NCBI RefSeq assembly: GCF_000241485.1
Contig: NZ_JH584241.1
Location: 3,340,210-3,404,209, forward strand
Reading direction: 5' to 3'
Source of the DNA: Sphingomonas sp. PAMC 26605
GTDB taxonomy: Bacteria; Pseudomonadota; Alphaproteobacteria; Sphingomonadales; Sphingomonadaceae
DNA length: 64,000 nt
In this document: positions 54,758 to 62,290 of the stretch, one piece after another
Numbering within the stretch: the stretch's first letter is position 1
How the letters are laid out: the number at the start of each line of letters is the position of its first letter
Translations under genes and position numbers: made by a program
The notes under the pieces: model-generated
Databases searched by the model: none
What the model was told of the DNA's origin: nothing
Seen by the model: only the letters and a program-made list of their open reading frames with translations

Positions 54758-55818
54758 CGCCCGAGCTCGGCCTGATCGAAGGCCGCTTCGGCCGCATCTG
54801 GGACGCGGCAGAGCGCAGCCACGTCGTACGGACGCTCGCCACCGCGGGCTACGGCTTCTACCATTACGGTCCCAAGGCCGACCGGTCGCTGCGACGCGAC
54901 TGGCGGCGATCGCACGATCGCGTTGCCACCGCCACGCTGGGGCGGCTTTCGGCCGAGGTGCGCGGCGCGGGCATGCGCTTCGGCATCGCGCTGACCCCGG
55001 TCGGATCAACCCACCCGTTCGATGCTGCCACGCGCGCGGATCTCACGCGCCGCGTCGCCGAACTCGATGCGATCGGGATTGACGACCTCGCGATCCTCTT
55101 CGACGATCTGCGCGGCGACATGCCCGATCTCGCCGCGCGCCAGGCCGAGGTGGTGGACTTCTGCGCCGGCCTGACTCGCGCCACGCGGGTCTATACCTGC
55201 CCGACCTATTATTCGGACGATCCCGTGCTCGACCTCGTGTTCGGCGCGCGCCCCGCGGACTATCTCCACACGCTTGGTCGCGCGCTCGATCCTGCGATCC
55301 AGGTCTATTGGACCGGCGAGGAGGTCTGCGCGCGGGCGATCGAACCGGCGCATCTCAGGCGCGTCACGGACGAACTCGGCCGCCCGGTGTGCCTGTGGGA
55401 CAATTGGCCGGTCAACGACGGTTCGCGCATGTCGCGCTTTCTGCATCTGCGCGCCTTCACCGGGCGCAGCGCCGATGCCGCGCCCTATCTGAGCGGCCAT
55501 GCGATCAACCCGGCGCTCCAGGCGCAACTCGGCTGCATCCCCGCGCTGACCTTGCCGATGGTGTACGCGCAAGGCCGGGACTATGCCTATCGCAAGGCTT
55601 TCGACGACGCGGCCCAGCAGCTGCTCGGCCGCGCCTTCGCGAGCGCGCTTCGCGAGGATCTGCCCGCGCTGCAGGATGTCGGGCTCGAGCGGCTCGGCGC
55701 ACGCGCGGAGCGCTTGCGCGCGCGCTACCACGCGATCGATCACTCCGCCGCGCGCGAGATCGTCCGCTGGCTCGATGGCAACGATCTGATGACCGACGAC
55801 GAGGTCCAGACCCAGTGA
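54754..55818 (+). CDS. GH84-family beta-N-acetylhexosaminidase (O-GlcNAcase/NagJ-like), cytosolic
   Basis: Glycoside hydrolase family 84 catalytic domain, 354 residues, without signal peptide or accessory modules. The opening LIEGRFGRIWDAAERSHVV (IEGxxGxPW in relatives), YGFYHYGPKADRSLRRDW (YAPKxDPxHRxxW), the paired catalytic Asp117-Asp118 in LAILFDDLRGD and IQVYWTGEEVCARAIEP with VCLWDNWPVND (about 180-230) match the substrate-assisted mechanism. The family removes beta-GlcNAc from proteins, glycans or hyaluronan. Between nagA and a GlcNAc kinase, its likely task is freeing GlcNAc from imported GlcNAc-(anhydro)MurNAc, the role NagZ (GH3) plays elsewhere. Confidence 0.85.
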   Translation: MTPELGLIEGRFGRIWDAAERSHVVRTLATAGYGFYHYGPKADRSLRRDWRRSHDRVATATLGRLSAEVRGAGMRFGIALTPVGSTHPFDAATRADLTRRVAELDAIGIDDLAILFDDLRGDMPDLAARQAEVVDFCAGLTRATRVYTCPTYYSDDPVLDLVFGARPADYLHTLGRALDPAIQVYWTGEEVCARAIEPAHLRRVTDELGRPVCLWDNWPVNDGSRMSRFLHLRAFTGRSADAAPYLSGHAINPALQAQLGCIPALTLPMVYAQGRDYAYRKAFDDAAQQLLGRAFASALREDLPALQDVGLERLGARAERLRARYHAIDHSAAREIVRWLDGNDLMTDDEVQTQ

Positions 55819-55861
55819 TATGCGACGCGGCACACGGCCGAGCAGGCAAAGGAGACGTCGC

Positions 55862-56746
55862 ATGACCTATTATCTCGGCATCGACGCCGGCGGCAGCAAT
55901 TGCCGCGCCCGACTGATCGACCCGACCGGCGCGGTGATCGGCGAGGGGCGCGCCGGCGCCGCCAACGCGCGCGTCGGCATCGACACGCTCTACGCGACCC
56001 TCGCCGAGACCGCCGACCAGGCGATCGTCGCCGCCGGCCTGACTTCGCCACAACGCGCCAGGATCGAGGCGGGCATGGGAATCGCCGGGATCAGCCGCCC
56101 CGGCGTGCTCGACGCGCTCGCCGGGCTCGATTTCGGGTTCGCGCACGTCGCCTATGCCACCGACGCCCAGATCGCCAATCTCGGCGCGCACGACGGACAG
56201 GACGGCTCGATCCTGATCATTGGCACCGGCAGCGTGGCGCAGCTGCGCGTCGACGGGCGCGACTTCACGATCGGCGGCTATGGCTTTCCGATCTCTGACG
56301 AAGGCAGCGGCGCCGCGCTCGGCCTGTCGGCGATGCGCCACGCACTGCGCGCGCTCGACGGCCGCACGCGCAAGACGCCGCTCAGCGCCGCGGTGACCGA
56401 GCGCTTCGACCATGACACCGCCCGGGCGATCGCCTGGATGGATGAGGCAACGCCGCGCGACTATGGCCTGCTCGCGCCGTTGGTGATGGACTATGCCGAG
56501 GCCGACGACACGATCGCGCGCTCGATCGTCGAACACGCCGCGAGCCATATCGAGCGCTTCATCGAGACGATCTTCGAGCGCGGCGCGACGCGCTGCACGC
56601 TCGTCGGCGGACTCGCCCCGCGGATGCGCCCGTGGCTGCGCGCGCGGACCGTCGGACGGTTGAGCGAGGCGCTCGGCGATTCGCTCGACGGTGCGTTGCG
56701 GCTCGCCGGGTACCGACCCGATCCGGGCGGTGCCGCCCGGCACTGA
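55862..56746 (+). CDS. nagK: BadF/BadG-type N-acetylglucosamine kinase
   Basis: ASKHA-fold sugar kinase, 294 residues, expected to convert free GlcNAc to GlcNAc-6-P. Phosphate-1 motif YLGIDAGGSNCRARLID (residues 4-20), ILIIGTGSVAQLRVDGR (phosphate 2) and IGGYGFPISDEGSGAALG (the conserved GGWGxxLGDEGSG equivalent), then TRCTLVGGLAPRMRPWL. A strong AAAGGAG sets the start at 55862. It follows the GH84 gene after 43 bases, so the released GlcNAc enters NagA via this kinase. Glucosamine kinase is an alternative within the family. Confidence 0.9.
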   Translation: MTYYLGIDAGGSNCRARLIDPTGAVIGEGRAGAANARVGIDTLYATLAETADQAIVAAGLTSPQRARIEAGMGIAGISRPGVLDALAGLDFGFAHVAYATDAQIANLGAHDGQDGSILIIGTGSVAQLRVDGRDFTIGGYGFPISDEGSGAALGLSAMRHALRALDGRTRKTPLSAAVTERFDHDTARAIAWMDEATPRDYGLLAPLVMDYAEADDTIARSIVEHAASHIERFIETIFERGATRCTLVGGLAPRMRPWLRARTVGRLSEALGDSLDGALRLAGYRPDPGGAARH

Positions 56747-56753
56747 CACCGCC

Positions 56754-58526
56754 TTATCGCCAGCGCGCCCGCTTGGAGGTCTGCCCGACACCGGGGTTGA
56801 AGCTGTTCATCGGGTCGAGCGCGCGATAATGGTCGGTCAGCGCGGGCTTGGCCGTGTAGAGATGGCCGACATTGTGCTCGGCTGGATATTCCGCGCCGCG
56901 CGCATCGAGCAGCGCCCACATCGCATGCTCGATCGCGAGCGGGTCGTGCCCGGCGCGGATCACGTAATCCTGATGGAAGACGTGGCAGAAGAAATGGCCG
57001 TAATAGAATTTGTGCGCGATCGCCGCGTCGACCTCGGCGGGCAGCGTCTCGAACCAATCGTCATCGTTGCGGCGCAGCGCGATATCGAGCGCAACGATAT
57101 CTGCGACCTCGCGCGCGTGCACCGTTCGATAGCGCACCGCCGCCCCCGCCGCCGCGAAGCGGTGCGTGAAGGCGGCATCGCCCTCTTCCTGCGTGCACCG
57201 GAAGAACGCACCGTCGCCCGGTTCGAGCACATCCGCGAGCAGAGCCTCGGTGGCACCCGCATCGCGCGCGGCGACGCGCAGCATCAGGTGATGCTCGAAA
57301 CGATCGCGATACGCGGTCAGCCGCTTGGGGAGGTGACCCGGGCCCAGCCGCGTCGCCGCCTGCAAAGTGCGGTCGGCGACACCCTGCAGGCCGAACCGGC
57401 GGAACCAGCCATCGACTCGATCCTTCCACCTGAACAGCGCGGGCAAGCGTGCGGTCCCGAGGTGACGGATCGCGAGAAAGGTATCGCGGCCGTATCGCTC
57501 GGTCAGCGTGAACGCCTCGCGATGGAGATACTCGCCCGCGATCGGCAGCGGCAGATCGCCGCCGAGCATCGCGCGGCGCAGGCGCGTCAGGTCGGCCGTG
57601 TCGTTCGAGCCGACATAGAAGACGGTGGTCCCCGCTTCCTTGACGAACGTGTCGAGCCGCACCGCGAACACGACGACATGTCCGGCCGAACCCGACGCCT
57701 CGAACAGCCGTTGCGGATCGGCGTTGAAGCGCGCGGGCGTGTCGGCATCGACCGCGCGAACATGCGTCGCATAGGCGTGGTCCGACGCGCGCGCGCCGCC
57801 GTCGTGCACCGCGGTGGCGGGGAAACCGCCGCGCTCGACCCGGGCGAGCATCTGCTCGGGCGTATCGCCCAAGTCGATGCCGAGATGGTTGACGAGTTCC
57901 AGCCGCCCTGCGCCATCGACCCGCGCGTACAGCGCCAGTTCGGTGTAGGCCGGACCCCGACGCACCAGCGCGCCGCCCGAGTTGTTGCACACCCCCCCGA
58001 GCACCGACGCGCCGATGCAAGACGAACCGATCACTGAATGTGGCTCGCGGCCGAGCGGCGCCAGCGTCTTTTCGAGCCGATCGAGCGTGGCGCCCGGCAG
58101 GCACACGACCTGCTCACCGCCCCGCAGCAGATGGACTCCGGCAATGCGCAGCATCGACACGAGCACGACCGGGCGGTCGTAACCCTCGCCGTCGGGCGTC
58201 GAGCCGCCGGTCAGGCCGGTGTTGCTCGCCTGCGGAATGAGGATCGCGCCCGCTGCGACGACCGCCTGCGTCACATGCCACAGTTCGACCAGCGATGCCG
58301 GCCGCACCACGGCCGCCACCGGCCCGGTGCCGAAGCGATAGCCGGTGCGGAAACGGTGCGTCTCGGCCGCGCCGGTCAGAACATGACGCGCGCCGACTGC
58401 GGCGCGCAATGCGCCGAGCAAGGCCGCAGTCGGCTCGGCGTCGCGCGCCGCTACGGTCTCGCCGCGCGGGGCAGCGCCATCGCTCATCTGGGGCATCGCG
58501 CCGGGGTCGGTCGGCGGGATCGTCAT
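56754..58526 (-). CDS. dld: Quinone-dependent D-lactate dehydrogenase (Dld type)
   Basis: FAD flavoprotein on the inner membrane that oxidises D-lactate to pyruvate and passes electrons to quinone. The FAD-binding domain is at about residues 60-250 (VVRPASLVELWHVTQAVVAAGAILIPQASNTGLTGGSTPDG, SSCIGASVLGGVCNNSGGALV), with the C-terminal Dld cap and membrane-binding part including KFYYGHFFCHVFHQDYV and EYPAEHNVGHLYTAKP. Length 590 matches E. coli Dld. Start 58526 (MTIPPTDPG) has AGGGA upstream. It is convergent with nagK, 7 bases apart. MurQ, encoded in this locus, makes D-lactate, so Dld completes that branch. Confidence 0.93.
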   Translation of the reverse strand: MTIPPTDPGAMPQMSDGAAPRGETVAARDAEPTAALLGALRAAVGARHVLTGAAETHRFRTGYRFGTGPVAAVVRPASLVELWHVTQAVVAAGAILIPQASNTGLTGGSTPDGEGYDRPVVLVSMLRIAGVHLLRGGEQVVCLPGATLDRLEKTLAPLGREPHSVIGSSCIGASVLGGVCNNSGGALVRRGPAYTELALYARVDGAGRLELVNHLGIDLGDTPEQMLARVERGGFPATAVHDGGARASDHAYATHVRAVDADTPARFNADPQRLFEASGSAGHVVVFAVRLDTFVKEAGTTVFYVGSNDTADLTRLRRAMLGGDLPLPIAGEYLHREAFTLTERYGRDTFLAIRHLGTARLPALFRWKDRVDGWFRRFGLQGVADRTLQAATRLGPGHLPKRLTAYRDRFEHHLMLRVAARDAGATEALLADVLEPGDGAFFRCTQEEGDAAFTHRFAAAGAAVRYRTVHAREVADIVALDIALRRNDDDWFETLPAEVDAAIAHKFYYGHFFCHVFHQDYVIRAGHDPLAIEHAMWALLDARGAEYPAEHNVGHLYTAKPALTDHYRALDPMNSFNPGVGQTSKRARWR

Positions 58527-58556
58527 GGTGATGCGTCCCTGCGGAATGAAGGGGAA

Positions 58557-58633
58557 TGGTGGGCCCGGCAGGACTTGAACCCGCAACCTAGCCGTTATGA
58601 GCGGCCAGCTCTAACCAGTTGAGCTACAGGCCC
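58557..58633 (-). tRNA. tRNA with CAU anticodon (Ile2 or elongator Met)
   Basis: 77 nt with encoded CCA (58557-58559). The acceptor GGGCCTG/CGGGCCC has one G-U pair; the anticodon loop CTCATAA carries CAT. Elongator tRNA-Met and the tRNA-Ile that needs lysidine share this anticodon. The overall sequence (GGGCC acceptor, GCCGCTCATAACGGC stem-loop) favours tRNA-Ile(CAU), but sequence alone does not settle it. Confidence 0.9.
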
Positions 58634-58644
58634 CCGCCCGCTCG

Positions 58645-59682
58645 TTAGCGCCATGCCGGCGAAGCTGGCAAGCCCGCAGCGACAATCAGCTGGTCGAGCG
58701 AGGCCGCTGTGACCGCGCGCCGCGCGAGCCCGTCGAGCACGCCGTCCCACCAGCGGTGAAATTGCGCAAGATCGGCCGCGTCCCGGACATATGGCGTATG
58801 GCCGGGCGCCAGCGAGGGCGAATGGAAGGCGAAATTGAGCAGCCGCAACCCCTCGCCGACCGCCACGGCAATGGCTTCGAGCGCGTCGCGCAGCGGCATG
58901 TCCTCGGGCGTCAGCGCGACGCGCGACAGCAAGCCACTGCGCGCGAAGATCCCGCGGCCGCGCGGCAATACTCCGAGCGCGCGGTACAGCCGGGTTCCGC
59001 CGCGGCGGAGCCAGCCGGTATGGATCGTCGTCAGCGGCAGTTCGAGCAGCGCGCCGGCGGGCCCGGCGCGGAAGGCGGGGTTGCCGATCTCCACAAAATC
59101 GGGGCCGCCGTCGGCCGCATAGCTGTAGCGCGCGCGCATCGAACTATCGACGCGATAGCCACGCTCGGCGAGCAGCTGAAGCGTGTTCGGCCCGATCCCG
59201 TAGCGCCCCGCGCGATAGGCGATCGGCCGGACCCCGATCGCCCGGGTGATCGCGTCGGTCAGCGCGTCGAGCTTGGCCGCCTCGAGCGTTTTGGGGAGAT
59301 TGCCGGCATAACTGTTCGCCGGCGTCAGCGCCTCGTCGAACGGCGGGCTGACCCAGGGATGCAATTGCGTCCCAACCGCCGAAACGCCGTCGGCCAGCAA
59401 CGCCGCGAGCAGCGCGCTCGCGCGCGCGTCGGTCGCGATCGGATAATCGATCATATAGGTCAGCGGGACACCGCGATCGGCGAAGCGGCGATGCGCGGCG
59501 GGCAGCGCGGCCATCGCCGAGACGCCATGCGCGCTCCGCGTCAGCGGGGCGTTCCAGTCGAACTCTTCCTCGGTATCGACGAGCACGGTGAAACGCGTGC
59601 CGAAGTCAGCCGGCCACGCCACCAGCGCTTCGGGCGCGGGAGCACGCGGGCGATACCCGGGGGGTGGCACGTCGGCAGCCAC
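58645..59682 (-). CDS. WalW-like polysaccharide deacetylase (NodB-fold)
   Basis: Carbohydrate esterase 4-type protein, 345 residues. TRFTVLVDTEEEFDW (about 29-43) contains the acid and metal Asp region, and VGTQLHPWVSPPFDE (about 102-116) the metal His motif in the variant found in WalW proteins of polysaccharide gene clusters. SYAGNLPKTLEAAK and RYGIGPNTLQLLAERGYRVDSS follow as in the family. No signal peptide, so the substrate may be cytosolic or lipid-linked. GTG 59682 lies 2 bases after the histidine kinase stop, implying joint transcription with it. Confidence 0.85.
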   Translation of the reverse strand: MAADVPPPGYRPRAPAPEALVAWPADFGTRFTVLVDTEEEFDWNAPLTRSAHGVSAMAALPAAHRRFADRGVPLTYMIDYPIATDARASALLAALLADGVSAVGTQLHPWVSPPFDEALTPANSYAGNLPKTLEAAKLDALTDAITRAIGVRPIAYRAGRYGIGPNTLQLLAERGYRVDSSMRARYSYAADGGPDFVEIGNPAFRAGPAGALLELPLTTIHTGWLRRGGTRLYRALGVLPRGRGIFARSGLLSRVALTPEDMPLRDALEAIAVAVGEGLRLLNFAFHSPSLAPGHTPYVRDAADLAQFHRWWDGVLDGLARRAVTAASLDQLIVAAGLPASPAWR

Positions 59683-59684
59683 GG

Positions 59685-61538
59685 TCAGGTGCGCGATGCC
59701 TGCTCCATCTCGGCAGAAAACGCCGCCGGCAGCCGCAAAGTCAAGCGCTTGTCGCCGAGCACCAGGCTGCCGTGCAGCTCGGCGGCGAGATTGCGCGCGA
59801 GCCGCAGCGCGAAGCCGGTGCCGAGCAGCGGCGCGCCCCCAGCGTCGTCGCCGCGCTCGGCCTCGGACTCGGCGTCGATCGTCAGCACGCTCTCCTCGCC
59901 ATAAGCGGCAAGCGCCGCGGGCCGATCGAACACGATCGTCACCGCCGCGTCGCCGCGGGCCGCAGTGACGCCGAGCCGTTCGCCCGCGCCGCCCGCTGCG
60001 ACCAAGGTCGCCAGCAAGCGTCCGATCAGCCGCTCGACCGCACGATCGTCACCGCGAATCGCGAGCGCGGGATCGGCGTCGGGAAGCGCGAGCGTGGTAC
60101 CGCGCAGCTCCGCCAGCGGCGCAAGATCCTCGGCGACTCGCGCCAGCAACGGCGTGAGCGGAACGTCGCTTGCGCGCAGGTCGAGCGCATGTGTTTCGAT
60201 CCGTGCGGCCATGTCGATATCGTCGATCGCGCTGAGCAGGCCGCTGGTCTGGCTGCGGATCACCCCGGCCTGCGCACGATACGGCGCCGGCACGGGGCCG
60301 AGCACCTGCGCCTCGATCATCTCGGCGAAGCCCGCGATCGCGTTGGTCGGTGTGCGCAGTTCGTGCGCGAGTTGACGCAGCGCGTCGGCGGCGGCGCTGT
60401 GCGCGGGGCGAGTCGGAGCGGCGCTCTCCTCGGCGCGCGGCCGCCGCGCCGTGCCGCGATAGCCGGTGAAGCGGCCGGTCGTGCGATCGAACAGCGGGAT
60501 CGCGCTGATCCGCCAGTGCCCCGCCGCATCCGAGATACCATCGACGACGAGCCGCGCATCGGTGAATCCGGCGCGCCGCCGGAACGCGCCCGCGGCCACG
60601 CCATCGACCGGCGAGCCGGGCGCGCCATGATCGAGCGTCAGGCCGATCAGCGCGGCGCGCGAGGCGCCCTCGACCCAGCGCAGCACGCCGCCCGCGTCGG
60701 TTTCGAAGCGGAAGGTGTCGGCCGGCCGTGCCGGGCCATCGCGCCGATCGGGCACCGGCGTATGCGCTTCGCGGTGCGGTGGCGTGGGCGTCTCGGCGCG
60801 CTGGCGCTGATAGGCGTCGATCCGCGCGACGAGCTCGGCGATCGGAAAGGTGCCGGACGGACGCGTCGAACCGTCGCTCGGCGCTTCGGCCGCAGGCGGC
60901 GCCTGTTCGATACGGCGGCGCGCTTCGGCGACGAGGGGGAGCTTTGCCGCGACCGACGCGATCGACAGGAAGGGCGACGCCGCGGCGATCGTCTCGGGAT
61001 AAGCGATCGCTGCGGGCGCGACGACGGGCTCGGGGACCGGCGCTTCGCGCGCCACCGTCGGCGTCGCGACCGGCGCGATTTCCGGCGGCGGCGTCTCGGC
61101 GACCGGCGCGGGCGCGCCAAGCACGAAATCGACGCTACCGAAGCTCTCCAGCGCGCGGTGCACGTCGCGCCCCAGATCGCGGCGATGCCGCAGGATCGAG
61201 CGCGCGGCGGGCGAGAGGGCGGGCAGGATCGCGCTCCACTCTTCGACCGACAGCTGCGCGCTCCGCAGCACCGGCGCGGCGATCGCGAGTTCGTCCTGGG
61301 CAAAGAATGCGACCAGCGCCGCCGGCGCCGGAGCGGCTGCGAGCGCGCGCGCGCTCGCAGCGCGGATCGGCGGCGGAACATCGCGCCGGATCGCGGCGAG
61401 CCGTTCGATCGTGGTGTCGGTGGCAATCACGCGACCCCGCCCGATGAGATCGACGAGTTGCCGCCACGTCGCCTGCGCACCGAACGGCGTCGACATGTCT
61501 GCCGAAAGAACCGTGCCCAAGCTGTCGTCGAAGCGCAC
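59685..61538 (-). CDS. Sensor histidine kinase with degenerate ATP-binding domain
   Basis: 617-residue cytosolic histidine kinase (no membrane segment). Domains: a helical N-terminal region of the DUF2336 kind (about 1-130, QLVDLIGRGRV...), a long Pro/Ala linker (about 150-280), a PAS-like domain (about 300-380), a HisKA dimerisation helix with the H-box ALRQLAHELRTPTNAIAG, and a C-terminal HATPase-like domain. In the last, the N-box Asn is missing (RLIGRLLATLVAAGG) and the G1 box lacks DxGxG, although a LLGTGFALRLARNL G2-like stretch remains. GTG 61538 is preferred over ATG 61496 on ribosome-site grounds. No response regulator is adjacent. Confidence 0.82.
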   Translation of the reverse strand: MRFDDSLGTVLSADMSTPFGAQATWRQLVDLIGRGRVIATDTTIERLAAIRRDVPPPIRAASARALAAAPAPAALVAFFAQDELAIAAPVLRSAQLSVEEWSAILPALSPAARSILRHRRDLGRDVHRALESFGSVDFVLGAPAPVAETPPPEIAPVATPTVAREAPVPEPVVAPAAIAYPETIAAASPFLSIASVAAKLPLVAEARRRIEQAPPAAEAPSDGSTRPSGTFPIAELVARIDAYQRQRAETPTPPHREAHTPVPDRRDGPARPADTFRFETDAGGVLRWVEGASRAALIGLTLDHGAPGSPVDGVAAGAFRRRAGFTDARLVVDGISDAAGHWRISAIPLFDRTTGRFTGYRGTARRPRAEESAAPTRPAHSAAADALRQLAHELRTPTNAIAGFAEMIEAQVLGPVPAPYRAQAGVIRSQTSGLLSAIDDIDMAARIETHALDLRASDVPLTPLLARVAEDLAPLAELRGTTLALPDADPALAIRGDDRAVERLIGRLLATLVAAGGAGERLGVTAARGDAAVTIVFDRPAALAAYGEESVLTIDAESEAERGDDAGGAPLLGTGFALRLARNLAAELHGSLVLGDKRLTLRLPAAFSAEMEQASRT

Positions 61539-61642
61539 GTCGCGTCGTCCTTCCGCGGTCGCCAAGCGCGCCGTCAAGTTTTTCTTAACCGGGGTACGGA
61601 CTCGGCGGAAGCCCAAGATTTCGGCACGTCGCATTGTGGGAC

Positions 61643-61662
61643 AATTGCGTTCCGTCGCAATT
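61643..61662. promoter_or_regulatory. Palindromic operator candidate upstream of the Lrp-family gene
   Basis: AATTGCG (61643-61649) and CGCAATT (61656-61662) are perfect 7-base arms with a 6-base spacer, followed 4 bases later by a TTATG/TATGTT -10-like stretch. It lies about 60 bases upstream of the Lrp/AsnC ATG and could be its autoregulatory site; the divergent kinase gene may share it. Confidence 0.45.
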
Positions 61663-61722
61663 ATCTTATGTTGCCCGTCTGACGTGCGATGCGAAAAGTC
61701 GTATTGCGGGGGAGTTTACGTA

Positions 61723-62190
61723 ATGAGCTTTGATTCGATCGACCGGCGCATCCTGGAACTGCTCCAGGACGACGGGCGGATGACCAACGTCGAACTGGCC
61801 GAGCGCGTCGGGCTGACCGCACCGCCGTGCCTGCGCCGCGTCCGCGCGCTCGAGGAAGCCGGGGCGATCCGCGGCTACCATGCCGAGATCGACGCGGCAA
61901 CGCTCGGCTTTCCGATCACGGTGTTCGCGATGGTGTCGCTGCGCAGCCAGGCCGAGCACGACCTCGCCGCCTTCGAGGAGCATGTCGCGACGATCCCCGA
62001 GGTGCGCGAATGCCATATGCTCAATGGCGAGATCGACTTCATCCTCAAGATCGTCGCGAGCGACCTGAAGAGCTTCCAGGAAATCCTGATGACGCATCTG
62101 ACCCCCGCGCCGAACGTGGCGAGCGTCAAGACCTCGCTGACGATCCGCACCGCCAAGGCCTTGCCGGGGATCCCGATCCGCACCGCCTGA
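61723..62190 (+). CDS. Lrp/AsnC-family transcriptional regulator
   Basis: 155-residue regulator with an N-terminal helix-turn-helix (SIDRRILELLQDDGRMTNVELAERVGLTAPPCLRRVRALEEAGAI, residues 4-50) and a C-terminal RAM effector/oligomerisation domain (VFAMVSLRSQAEHDLAAFEEHVATIPEV and HMLNGEIDFILKIVASDLKSFQEIL). Amino acids are the usual ligands. A GGGGGAG site precedes the ATG by 8 bases. It is divergent from the histidine kinase, with a palindrome between them. It is a single gene; its targets are unknown, but amino-acid metabolism is typical. Confidence 0.95.
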   Translation: MSFDSIDRRILELLQDDGRMTNVELAERVGLTAPPCLRRVRALEEAGAIRGYHAEIDAATLGFPITVFAMVSLRSQAEHDLAAFEEHVATIPEVRECHMLNGEIDFILKIVASDLKSFQEILMTHLTPAPNVASVKTSLTIRTAKALPGIPIRTA

Positions 62191-62290
62191 GCGGCTTTCC
62201 AAAACTTCCGGAACGCGCACCGCAAAGTGTTGGCATCCCGGCTTTTTGTGCGTAGCGTCAGGGCCTTGCAAACAAAGGCAGGTGTTCGTT

